The translations under genes and the position numbers were made by a program. 64,000 nt of DNA from Hungatella hathewayi (GTDB lineage: Bacteria; Bacillota; Clostridia; Lachnospirales; Lachnospiraceae). The DNA lies in the NCBI GenBank assembly GCA_025149285.1, contig CP102274.1, positions 2,743,501 to 2,807,500 on the forward strand, written 5' to 3'. The notes below the pieces were generated by a model. That model saw nothing but the letters and a program-made list of their open reading frames with translations. It was not told the origin of the DNA and did no database searches. Shown piece by piece: positions 45,536 to 53,864 of this stretch (the stretch's first letter is position 1; each line of letters opens with the position of its first letter).

Positions 45536-46447
45536 GTGAACAGACCGGCAAAGAAAAAATACAGCAGGCTGGAACGGCACCTGATGGGAATCGGCATCGT
45601 GTTTCTGCTTCCGGCAGCAATTCTGATTATATTTACTACTCTCGTTCCTATTGTCTGGAACGGCGTATTATCACTCTGTGAGTGGAACGGCAATGGTCCG
45701 ATGGAATTTATCGGCCTGAAAAACTATATAAAAGTATTTACGGATAAACCGACCATGAAAACCATAGGCAATTCCATGGTAGTAGCGGCCGGATCCACGG
45801 CGGTTTCCATGCTGCTGGGGATTATGCTGGCTCTGATGATCTATAAGATGGGGAAGAGGGAAGGGTCGATTTTTCGCTTTATCTTTTACAGTCCGAGCAT
45901 GATGCCGATGACGGTCGCAGGTCTCTTATTTGTCTTCGTCCTGTCTCCGGACGACGGACTTTTAAACAATTTATTTGCAGTCGTAGGGCTTAAATCACTT
46001 CAGCATGCGTGGCTGTCTGAGCCGGGACTGGTGTTGGCGACCCTCGCAGTCGTATCCGGTTTTAAGGGCAGCGGAACAATAATGATGATGGTTTATACCG
46101 GAATTCTGGGTATACCGGAATCACTGTTTGAATCGGCGAAGCTGGATGGGGCCAATTACTGGAAGGAAGTGAAGCTGATCATTCTGCCGCTGATTAAGCC
46201 GACGATCTGTATGGTGTTTTCCATGGAAGTCATGTGGTCCTTCAAGACGTACGATATGGTCTGGACCATGACACAGGGAGGACCGGGATCCATGTCAAAG
46301 ACAGCGCCGATTACGATGATTCAGAACGCGTTTACCTACAATAAATTCGGATACGCTTCCGCAATCGGCCTGGTGTTCACCGTGATTGTGCTGGTATGCA
46401 TTACATTAGTAAGGAGGGCAATGAAGAGTGAAATCTATGAGTACTGA
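45536..46447 (+). CDS. Carbohydrate ABC transporter permease, MalF/UgpA type
   Basis: 303-residue CUT1 permease with about six membrane segments and the EAA loop ESAKLDGANYWKEVKLIILPLIKP. The start is GTG at 45536, preceded by AGAGGGG. Near the C-terminus, TQGGPGSMSKTAPITM is typical of the family. The gene overlaps the second permease by about 20 bp. Confidence 0.94.
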   Translation: MNRPAKKKYSRLERHLMGIGIVFLLPAAILIIFTTLVPIVWNGVLSLCEWNGNGPMEFIGLKNYIKVFTDKPTMKTIGNSMVVAAGSTAVSMLLGIMLALMIYKMGKREGSIFRFIFYSPSMMPMTVAGLLFVFVLSPDDGLLNNLFAVVGLKSLQHAWLSEPGLVLATLAVVSGFKGSGTIMMMVYTGILGIPESLFESAKLDGANYWKEVKLIILPLIKPTICMVFSMEVMWSFKTYDMVWTMTQGGPGSMSKTAPITMIQNAFTYNKFGYASAIGLVFTVIVLVCITLVRRAMKSEIYEY

Positions 46448-47303
46448 TTCGGCGGCTGTCAAAAGAAAATGGAACGGGGAGGACTGGGTTCGCATTACGA
46501 TCCGGGCTGTACTGGTGGTGTTTGCTGTAATTTACGTCTACCCCATCATATTTGCCGGAATCACTTCATTTAAGACGCTTCCGGAATTCTATACCAATAT
46601 CTGGGCAATGCCGCAGAAATTCCTGTACCGCAACTATGTGGATGCGTTCTACACAGGAAAGATCGGAGAATATTTTTTCAACAGTGTATTGATTGCGGTC
46701 CTGTCCATTGTCCTGATCCAGTTGTTTTCCACTATGGCGGCTTACGCACTTACGAGGCTGAAAATTCCGCATACGAATCTGATCCTGCTCCTCTTTTTCG
46801 CACTCCAGATTCTGCCGACAGAGACGATTATCATTCCTCTCTACGTGGAGATGACTAAGCTTGGCTTTATGAGGCTGCAGTACGTTCCGATTATTCTCGC
46901 TTATGTGGGCTGGTCCATTCCGGGTTCCACCATTATCCTGAAAAATTTTTTTGATACCGTGCCGCAGGAACTCTTAGAGGCGGCCAGAATTGATGGATGT
47001 GGAGAGATAAGAAGCTTATTTAAAATCACGCTTCCCCTGATGAAGAGTGCAATCTGTACAGTGGCGACCATGAACTTAAATTTTGTCTGGGGTGAACTGA
47101 TGTGGGCTCAGATTTCCACACTGCTGACCGATAAGGGACTTCCGCTGACAGTAGGTCTTTTAAATTTCAAGGGACAGATATCCACGAACTGGCCGCAGCT
47201 GTGCGCAGCCATCATTATCGTTGTTCTGCCGCTGTATACGCTGTTTCTGTTTACACAGAAATATTTTATCGCAGGGCTTACAGCCGGAGGCGTGAAGGGA
47301 TGA
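46428..47303 (+). CDS. Carbohydrate ABC transporter permease, MalG/UgpE type
   Basis: 291-residue partner permease with the EAA loop EAARIDGCGEIRSLFKITLPLMK and the final FTQKYFIAGLTAGGVKG. The GTG at 46428 is 10 nt after AAGGAGG (46411-46417); an ATG at 46437 is an alternative. Together with the previous gene it forms the channel for the binding protein at 44144. Confidence 0.93.
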   Translation: MKSMSTDSAAVKRKWNGEDWVRITIRAVLVVFAVIYVYPIIFAGITSFKTLPEFYTNIWAMPQKFLYRNYVDAFYTGKIGEYFFNSVLIAVLSIVLIQLFSTMAAYALTRLKIPHTNLILLLFFALQILPTETIIIPLYVEMTKLGFMRLQYVPIILAYVGWSIPGSTIILKNFFDTVPQELLEAARIDGCGEIRSLFKITLPLMKSAICTVATMNLNFVWGELMWAQISTLLTDKGLPLTVGLLNFKGQISTNWPQLCAAIIIVVLPLYTLFLFTQKYFIAGLTAGGVKG

Positions 47304-47313
47304 GGAAACCGGG

Positions 47314-48669
47314 ATGAAGAGGAGGCTTCAGTACGATTTGACAAAGGGGCCAGTCGTAAACGGTATTCTGGGATTTGCGGTTCCGCTGATGATTTCAAAT
47401 CTCATTCAGACGACCTACAACGCCGTGGATATGTATTTTGTCGGCGCGTATGCGGGGACGGCGGGCGTGTCAGCCGTCTCTGTATGCGGACCGGTGATGA
47501 ACGTGATGATCGTAACGCTGTCCGGTATGTCGGCCGGAGTCACCGTGGTGATTGGCTCGCTGGCAGGAATGAAAGGCAGTGCGGAGATCGCAGATGCGGC
47601 AAATACAGTGTTTACCCTCTACTTTCTCATGGCTGCCGTGGTTACCGCTGCAGGATTCCTGTTTGCACCGCAGGTATTGATGCTTGTACAGACTCCGCGG
47701 GAGGCGTATGATCACGCTCTCATTTATTTGCGGGTAATGTTTCTGGGAATTGTGTTCCTGTTCGGCTACAATTTAATTGGAGCGCTTCAACGGGGACTGG
47801 GAGATTCCTTATCTTCCCTGCGCTATGTGGTGACGGCCGCTGTTGTGAATATTGCGCTGGATTACCTGCTGGTCGGAAGATTGTCTATGGGAACGGGAGG
47901 CGCGGCCGCGGCTACGGTGGCGGCGCAGATGGTATCTTTTTTTATGGGACTGTGGGAGTTTCAGACAGGCGGTCATGTAATCAGGCTTCGTATTCGGAAT
48001 ATGGGATTCAGCCGGCGCCATTTAAAATCTATCCTGTGGTTTGGCATTCCGACCGCGTTTAACGAGGTGATGGTCAATGCAGCGATGCTGACAGTGAGCG
48101 GTGTAGCCAATTCTTTTGGACTGGCACAGAGTGCTGCTTACGGAATCGGGAGCAGGATCAACAGCTTTGCAATCTTTTCCGATGGTGCCATGAATCAGAC
48201 CATGTCCTCTTTCGCCTCCCAGAATATCGGGGCAGGTGAAGAAAAGAGGGCGATGCAGGGACTGAAGGAATGCTTAAAGATATCTGCGGCCATCGCAGCA
48301 GTCACGTCTGTTATTGTATTTGCGGTGGCACCGCAGCTTAGCCGGCTGTTTGACCGTGATCCGGAGGTGGTGAACTGGACAGTACGCTTTCTCCATGTGA
48401 CGGTGTGGTCCTATGTACTGTTTGCCCTGGTCGGTCCTCTGATCGGATTTATCCGCGGGACGGGTAACGTAACAGCCAGCGTCGCCGTTGGTTTTGTGGC
48501 ACAGTGTGTGTTTCGAATTCCGTTTTCTTTCTTGTTTGGCCATCTCTATGGATTCCCCGGAGTAGGGGCCGCCGTTTTGATTGGACCGCTTTCCTCTGTT
48601 GTGATGTACAGCTTCTGGGTATTGTCCGGGAGATGGAGACGCGGAATCGTATCGGTGGAGCGCATGTAG
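47314..48669 (+). CDS. MATE family efflux transporter
   Basis: 451-residue, 12-helix membrane protein of the multidrug and toxin extrusion family. Characteristic parts are the N-terminal KGPVVNGILGFAVPLMISNL, YNAVDMYFVGAYAG, and the repeat half beginning near FGIPTAFNEVMVN. These pumps use sodium or proton gradients. It starts only 10 bp after the permease gene and precedes the rhamnosidase, so it may export the aglycone or another by-product of glycoside breakdown (speculation). Confidence 0.93.
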   Translation: MKRRLQYDLTKGPVVNGILGFAVPLMISNLIQTTYNAVDMYFVGAYAGTAGVSAVSVCGPVMNVMIVTLSGMSAGVTVVIGSLAGMKGSAEIADAANTVFTLYFLMAAVVTAAGFLFAPQVLMLVQTPREAYDHALIYLRVMFLGIVFLFGYNLIGALQRGLGDSLSSLRYVVTAAVVNIALDYLLVGRLSMGTGGAAAATVAAQMVSFFMGLWEFQTGGHVIRLRIRNMGFSRRHLKSILWFGIPTAFNEVMVNAAMLTVSGVANSFGLAQSAAYGIGSRINSFAIFSDGAMNQTMSSFASQNIGAGEEKRAMQGLKECLKISAAIAAVTSVIVFAVAPQLSRLFDRDPEVVNWTVRFLHVTVWSYVLFALVGPLIGFIRGTGNVTASVAVGFVAQCVFRIPFSFLFGHLYGFPGVGAAVLIGPLSSVVMYSFWVLSGRWRRGIVSVERM

Positions 48670-48714
48670 AAGCAGGCAGGAAAGAACGTATACTGATTAA
48701 TTAGGAGACAGAGT

Positions 48715-51309
48715 ATGATAAAAGCATATCATCTTTTATGTGAATATGAGGAAAATCCTGTTGGTGTTGCAACGGGAAAACCGGCATTCAGCTGGAGAAT
48801 GGAGGGGGACTGTGATCCGGTCTTTCAGTCGGCCTTTCAGATCGTGGCCGCCATCGACGGGGCATTTGCCAGGATCGTGTGGGATACGGGACAGCGGATG
48901 GGCGGGCAGTCGGTCCACATTGTTTATGACGGCAGCGTGCCGCTTGAGCCGGCGGTAAAATACTACTGGAAGGTGCGTCTGTGGGATCAGAACGGGGAGG
49001 CGGGACCATTCTCTGATGTTCACTGCTTTGTGACATCACTTATTTCCGGGGGAGAGGCGTGGGCAGGCAGATGGATCACAGCCGAGAGTGAAGCTGATTT
49101 ATTCACATCCTCCGGCCGCTATATGAAAAAAGAGTTTGAACTGTCAGTGGCTGAGGTTGATGCGGCATATCTCTTTGCAACTGCGCATGGGATTTATGAG
49201 GTCTCTGTCAATGGAATCCGGGCGGGGGATGGTTTGCTGACACCGGGCTGGACGGAATATGCGAAACGGCTTCTTTTCCAGATGTACGATGTGAAAGATG
49301 CGCTCACGGAAGGGAAAAACACGATCTGTGCTCATGTGGGACCGGGATGGTATAAGGGGGATTTGGCTGGCTGGATTCATCTGCGGGGAGTTTACGGTCA
49401 TACGACCGGTTTTAATGCAATGCTGATGATCCGGTACAGGGATGGCAGAAAACGGTGGATCGTGACGGACCGGAGCTGGCAGTGGTGTTATTCGCCGGCC
49501 GTATACGCTGAGATTTACCATGGAGAGATTTGGGATGCAAGACTTGCGGAGGAGACAGGGCAAAAATGGGCGCCTGTTACAGAGACGGACCAGCCGGTTG
49601 ATACGCTTGTCCCCATGGACGGGGTATTTGTGAGAAGAAAGGAGACTGTGGCTCCAAAACGTCTGTTCCGTACACCGAACGGCGATCTGATTCTTGATTT
49701 CGGACAGAATATGGTAGGCTGGGTAGCGGTCCGGGTGTCGGGAGAGGCCGGGGATTATGTGGAACTGAGCCATGCCGAAATTTTGGATCAGGAGGGAAAT
49801 CTCTATACCGGCAATTTGCGGGAGGCACGGCAGCGTGTTAAATATATTCTGAAAGGGCAGGAGACGGAGGTATTTGAACCTCATTTTACCTGGCAGGGAT
49901 TTCAGTATGTCCGAATCGACCATTATCCGGGGACTCCGGAACTTAAGGATTTCACGGGAGTTGTGATCTACTCTGATTTAAGGCAGAGCGGCTTCTTCCA
50001 GTGTTCCAACCCTCTCATTAACCGGCTGGAAGAAAATATCCGATGGGGAATGAAGGGCAATTTTATCGATATTCCTACGGACTGTCCGCAGAGAGATGAA
50101 CGGATGGGGTGGACGGGAGATATTCAGGTGTTTGCAAGAACAGCGTCATATCTGATGGAGACAGCCCCCTTTTTCCGAAAATGGCTTCGCGATCTGCAGG
50201 CGGCACAGCTGCCGGACGGAGGGATCCCCTATGTGGTTCCGGATATTCTGACATACCAGGACAGGGATGTGAGGGACGCGGAAGCCAACCACTCGGCAAG
50301 CGGCTGGGGCGATGCAGCCACGGTGTGTCCTTTCATGGCATACTTATACTCTGGGGACAGAAGGCTTCTTGAAGAATCGTATCCCATGATGAAGCGCTGG
50401 GTGGACTATATAAAAAGTCAGGCGGAGGATGGGGTGATCTGGAATTCCGGCTATCAGTACGGCGACTGGCTGGCTCTCGATGCCGAACCGGGCGGCCGGT
50501 TTGGAAAAACGCCCAATGAGCTGACAGCGACCGCATATTATGCCCATTCGGCTGAACTGGTGAGAAAAGCGGCTGTCATCCTTGGCGAGGATGAGGATGC
50601 CGAAACGTATGGCAGACTCTCTGACAGGATCAAAGAAGCGTTTCGGAACCGGTTTTATAATGAGGCGGGGCATCTGTGGGCCAGAACACAGACGGCCCAT
50701 GTACTTGCGCTGGCCTTTGATCTGACGGGAGAAGAGTACAGGCAGAGGACGATCGATGATCTGGAGACACTGATCGGTGAGTGGAACGGGCTCAGTACCG
50801 GATTTCTGGGTACACCCCATATCTGCCATGTGCTGAGGGATAACGGAAGAGTGGACGCAGCCTACCGTCTTCTGACTAAAACAGAATACCCTTCCTGGCT
50901 GTACCCGGTTACAAAAGGGGCAACCACGGTTTGGGAGCACTGGGACAGCATACGTACGGACGGAAGTTTCTGGAGCGACAGCATGAATTCTTTTAATCAT
51001 TACGCGTATGGTTGTATTGGCGACTGGATTTACAGTACAGTTTTGGGAATCGATACCTCCGAGAACGGTCCGGGATATCGGGAAAGTATCGTGGCCCCGG
51101 TGCCGGGAGGCGGGATTACCTGGGCGGAGGGCGGCTGCCATACTCCATATGGGCTTCTGGAGGTAAAATGGAGTGTGGAGGCAGGCAATTTCCTTCTGCA
51201 CGTGACGGTGCCGGCCAATACTGCCTGCCGTATTACCCTGCCGGGAAGCGGAGAGAGTCATAGTGTGGGATCGGGAAAATACGAATTTCAGTGCCGGATA
51301 GAATCATAA
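48715..51309 (+). CDS. Alpha-L-rhamnosidase, GH78 family
   Basis: 864-residue glycoside hydrolase without a signal peptide, hence probably cytoplasmic and acting on imported rhamnosides. The family order is visible: N-terminal beta domains (AYHLLCEYEENPVGV, FSWRME), a carbohydrate-binding-like part around YEVSVNGIRAGDGLLTPGWTEY, then the (alpha/alpha)6 catalytic barrel with DIPTDCPQRDERMGWTGD (acidic residues of the active site), and a C-terminal beta-sandwich. It closes the transporter operon, so transport and hydrolysis are linked. Confidence 0.94.
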   Translation: MIKAYHLLCEYEENPVGVATGKPAFSWRMEGDCDPVFQSAFQIVAAIDGAFARIVWDTGQRMGGQSVHIVYDGSVPLEPAVKYYWKVRLWDQNGEAGPFSDVHCFVTSLISGGEAWAGRWITAESEADLFTSSGRYMKKEFELSVAEVDAAYLFATAHGIYEVSVNGIRAGDGLLTPGWTEYAKRLLFQMYDVKDALTEGKNTICAHVGPGWYKGDLAGWIHLRGVYGHTTGFNAMLMIRYRDGRKRWIVTDRSWQWCYSPAVYAEIYHGEIWDARLAEETGQKWAPVTETDQPVDTLVPMDGVFVRRKETVAPKRLFRTPNGDLILDFGQNMVGWVAVRVSGEAGDYVELSHAEILDQEGNLYTGNLREARQRVKYILKGQETEVFEPHFTWQGFQYVRIDHYPGTPELKDFTGVVIYSDLRQSGFFQCSNPLINRLEENIRWGMKGNFIDIPTDCPQRDERMGWTGDIQVFARTASYLMETAPFFRKWLRDLQAAQLPDGGIPYVVPDILTYQDRDVRDAEANHSASGWGDAATVCPFMAYLYSGDRRLLEESYPMMKRWVDYIKSQAEDGVIWNSGYQYGDWLALDAEPGGRFGKTPNELTATAYYAHSAELVRKAAVILGEDEDAETYGRLSDRIKEAFRNRFYNEAGHLWARTQTAHVLALAFDLTGEEYRQRTIDDLETLIGEWNGLSTGFLGTPHICHVLRDNGRVDAAYRLLTKTEYPSWLYPVTKGATTVWEHWDSIRTDGSFWSDSMNSFNHYAYGCIGDWIYSTVLGIDTSENGPGYRESIVAPVPGGGITWAEGGCHTPYGLLEVKWSVEAGNFLLHVTVPANTACRITLPGSGESHSVGSGKYEFQCRIES

Positions 51310-51360
51310 TTAAAAAGGAAGGAAGCACTTTGACGTGCACCCTTCCTTTTTAATTATGAT
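51303..51360. terminator. Bidirectional terminator between rhamnosidase and the reverse-strand gene
   Basis: A perfect 20-bp stem (51303-51322 with 51341-51360) has A-rich and T-rich ends on both strands and an inner GCAC/GTGC in the loop. It contains the rhamnosidase stop codon and ends 2 bp before the stop of the convergent gene. Confidence 0.88.
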
Positions 51361-51361
51361 T

Positions 51362-51730
51362 TTAACCAACCGACTCTATAGGAACCAATTCCACCGAGCC
51401 AGTTTCCGCCACAGCCGCCGTCTCTACGGGAACCGGCTTTACGATCTCTTTTTCCACCGGTTTCATCTCAGCCGGCACAGGGACGGCCGGTTTGGGCGGC
51501 GTTTTCTTCTCCTGCTGCGTTTGCTGCGGTTTGGCGAAGAGGCTGCGAACCTTAATCCGTATGAAGGTTTTAATGACCTTTACCGAGAGCAGGATGATGA
51601 AAACAGGAAGAATGACAGTCAGTATGATCCTGGCTTTTAAGAGAAATTTCCTGCGCTTCAGTCTTTTTAGTTCGGCCTGGTACTCGTCTCTGATTTCCTG
51701 TATGATGGATCTCTGTTTTTTTATCTGCAT
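51362..51730 (-). CDS. Small single-pass membrane protein with proline-rich tail, unknown function
   Basis: 122 residues: a basic, helical N-terminus (QEIRDEYQAELKRLKRRKF), one membrane segment (about 32-51, ARIILTVILPVFIILLSV), and a C-terminal half rich in P, V, E and K (KKTPPKPAVPVPAEMKPVEK). I do not recognise the family. A GGGGGAA site precedes the ATG. The proline-rich end could span the cell wall or contact a partner. It lies downstream of the DUF4364 gene on the same strand. Confidence 0.6.
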   Translation of the reverse strand: MQIKKQRSIIQEIRDEYQAELKRLKRRKFLLKARIILTVILPVFIILLSVKVIKTFIRIKVRSLFAKPQQTQQEKKTPPKPAVPVPAEMKPVEKEIVKPVPVETAAVAETGSVELVPIESVG

Positions 51731-51807
51731 GAAAAGTTCCCCCTGATAATCGGTAGTTTCTTACTCAAAAGCGATCTTCTTTTAAACAGTCTTATACGGT
51801 TTTTATA

Positions 51808-52329
51808 TTAATCGCTCATAAGCGCCTTCATGGCAAATGCATAGATTTCCTGGCTCTTGGCCTTCCAGTGGTCACACATGATCTCCGCCTGGTCCTTGTC
51901 GGGAACGGCCAGCTGTAAATCGATCAGACAGCTTTTCCCCTCACGCACTTCACAGTGGACGATGTAATCCTGACTGGTGGATTTGTAGAAATCCGCGGTC
52001 ACACCCACTTCGTTGCGGAGGCGGAACTTGTTCTCTTTCAAATATTCATCGATGTCTTCAATGATGGCGGAGGATATCTTGTTGCCGAAGAACGACAGGG
52101 TTTCCTCTCCCTCCCGCGTGATCTCATAGCGGCTGCTGTTGTGGTTGGTCTCCACATGGAGGAGCTTTGCCTCCAGAAGTTCGTTTAATGCCTGGTTCAG
52201 TGTGAAATACGTAGTATATTCATGATCCAGGAAAAAATTTGACAGCTGCGCGCTGGTAAGGGGAAAATTGACCTGCTTCAGCATATACAAAATCATTAAT
52301 TTATAAAGCGTCATGGGTTCTGACAACAT
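51808..52329 (-). CDS. DUF4364 family protein (winged-helix-like)
   Basis: 173-residue protein that I recognise as DUF4364, a family common in Clostridia. The N-terminal ~75 residues look like a winged helix (LMILYMLKQVNFPLTSAQLSNFF, then YFTLNQALNELLEAKLLH and a wing SSRYEITREGEETL), suggesting a transcriptional role; the remainder is a mixed alpha/beta domain. GGAGGG precedes the start. It is 24 bp downstream of malic enzyme and probably cotranscribed. Confidence 0.82.
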   Translation of the reverse strand: MLSEPMTLYKLMILYMLKQVNFPLTSAQLSNFFLDHEYTTYFTLNQALNELLEAKLLHVETNHNSSRYEITREGEETLSFFGNKISSAIIEDIDEYLKENKFRLRNEVGVTADFYKSTSQDYIVHCEVREGKSCLIDLQLAVPDKDQAEIMCDHWKAKSQEIYAFAMKALMSD

Positions 52330-52353
52330 AGGACACCCTCCATATAGTAGTTA

Positions 52354-53508
52354 TTACTTTTGTATATGATCTTTCACTGCACGGCTGACGACATCGGCTA
52401 CACGGGGGTCAAATGCCTCTGGAAGAATATGGTTTTCATCCAGAATGGATTCATCCACCAGCCCTGCGATGGCAGCGGCGGCAGCCAGCTTCATCTCCTC
52501 GGTGATGGCGGTGGCCCGTCCTTCCAGAGCCCCCTTAAAGATGCCGGGGAATACAACTACATTATTGACCTGATTAGGAAAATCAGACCTTCCGGTGCCG
52601 ATAATTTTGGCTCCGGCCTCTTTCGCAAGGTCAGGCATGATCTCCGGAACAGGATTTGCCATGGCGAAGAGAATCGCATCTTTATTCATGGACGCGGCCA
52701 TCTCCTTCGTGACGATTCCCGGTGCGGATACGCCGACAAAGATATCGGCGCCCTTCATGGCGTCGGCCAGACTGCCGGATGCGCCCTCTAAGTTGGTCAC
52801 CTCCACCATCTTTTCCTGCATCCAGTTTAAACCGTCCATACCCTTCTTTAAGATTCCGGCGCGGTCACACATGGTGATGTGGGGGAATCCGTAGGTTAAG
52901 AGAAGCTTTGTGATGGCGATTCCGGCGGAACCGGCGCCATTGACAACCACGCGGCATTCTTCCTTCTTCTTGCCGGTCACCTTTAAGGCGTTGATGATTC
53001 CGGCCAGAACGACGATGGCGGTTCCATGCTGGTCATCGTGGAAGACCGGGATGGGGAGCAGTTCTTTTAAACGCTCTTCAATCTCAAAGCATCTGGGGGC
53101 GGAGATATCCTCTAAGTTGATGCCGCCGAAGGCGGGGGCGATGTTGACCACAGTCTTTATGATCTCTTCCGTGTCCTGGGTGTCAAGGCAGATGGGGAAG
53201 GCGTTGACGCCGCCGAATTCTTTAAAAAGAACCGCCTTGCCTTCCATGACCGGCATAGCGGCCAGGGGACCGATGTTGCCGAGGCCAAGGACTGCGCTGC
53301 CGTCGGAAACGACTGCGATCGTGTTGGATTTGATCGTATATTTATAAGCGGCTTCCGGGTCTTTGGCGATGACCTTGCAGGGTTCCGCAACGCCCGGGGT
53401 GTAGGCAAGGGCTAAATCTTCCCTGCTTTTTACCTCGGCTTTTGACGTGGTTTCCAGCTTTCCGTTCCATTCTTCGTGTAATAATAATGCTTTTTCGTTC
53501 GTCGTCAT
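52354..53508 (-). CDS. NAD(P)-dependent malic enzyme
   Basis: 384-residue enzyme converting malate to pyruvate and CO2 with reduction of NAD(P). Seen are the substrate region SREDLALAYTPGVAEPC with the catalytic tyrosine, the lysine in the YKYTIKSN stretch, FHDDQHGTA with metal ligands, and the nucleotide-binding VVNGAGSAGIAI. The ATG at 53508 is chosen because AGAAGGACGAG lies just upstream; the reading frame continues 23 codons further without support. The ~385-residue length matches the short bacterial form without a phosphotransacetylase domain. Confidence 0.95.
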   Translation of the reverse strand: MTTNEKALLLHEEWNGKLETTSKAEVKSREDLALAYTPGVAEPCKVIAKDPEAAYKYTIKSNTIAVVSDGSAVLGLGNIGPLAAMPVMEGKAVLFKEFGGVNAFPICLDTQDTEEIIKTVVNIAPAFGGINLEDISAPRCFEIEERLKELLPIPVFHDDQHGTAIVVLAGIINALKVTGKKKEECRVVVNGAGSAGIAITKLLLTYGFPHITMCDRAGILKKGMDGLNWMQEKMVEVTNLEGASGSLADAMKGADIFVGVSAPGIVTKEMAASMNKDAILFAMANPVPEIMPDLAKEAGAKIIGTGRSDFPNQVNNVVVFPGIFKGALEGRATAITEEMKLAAAAAIAGLVDESILDENHILPEAFDPRVADVVSRAVKDHIQK

Positions 53509-53779
53509 TTGTCTCGTCCTTCTTCTACCAGTTTTTACTTTATCATACCAATTTTGGAGGGCTAAATCAAGAATCATTTACAAATATATTACAATATGGC
53601 AGCAGCTAAAGGCTGTAAAGCGATATGGCTCAGATAATCAAATATGAAAGCGGGAGAAGAAATACAGGTGTGCGGGCAAAATGTGGAAACAGAGAATTAA
53701 GGGTTTTAAATCAATGGAAAGTATGTTAGAATATAGAGTAATTAAACTGAGAGGTTAAAGCTGTCAGATAAAGAAGATT

Positions 53780-53857
53780 AGATATAGAATATGAGATATA
53801 GAGTATAAGATACAGAACATAAAAACGGAACATAAGATACAGAACACAAGATACAGG
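53780..53857 (+). repeat. 14-bp tandem repeat in the leader of the 1204-residue protein gene
   Basis: About five and a half units of AGATAYAGARYAYA: 53780-53793, 53794-53807, 53808-53821, a 13-bp variant 53822-53834, 53835-53848, and a partial unit 53849-53857. The last unit supplies the AGGTGG ribosome site for the ATG at 53865. Upstream, TAGAAT near 53728 is a possible -10 box. The rest of the gap from 53509 is AT-rich without other clear signals. Confidence 0.8.
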
Positions 53858-53864
53858 TGGTACT

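Noticed and set aside
53780..53857. CRISPR array
   Set aside because: The units are 14 bp and directly tandem without spacers, so this is a minisatellite. No other array-like pattern or cas gene was seen.
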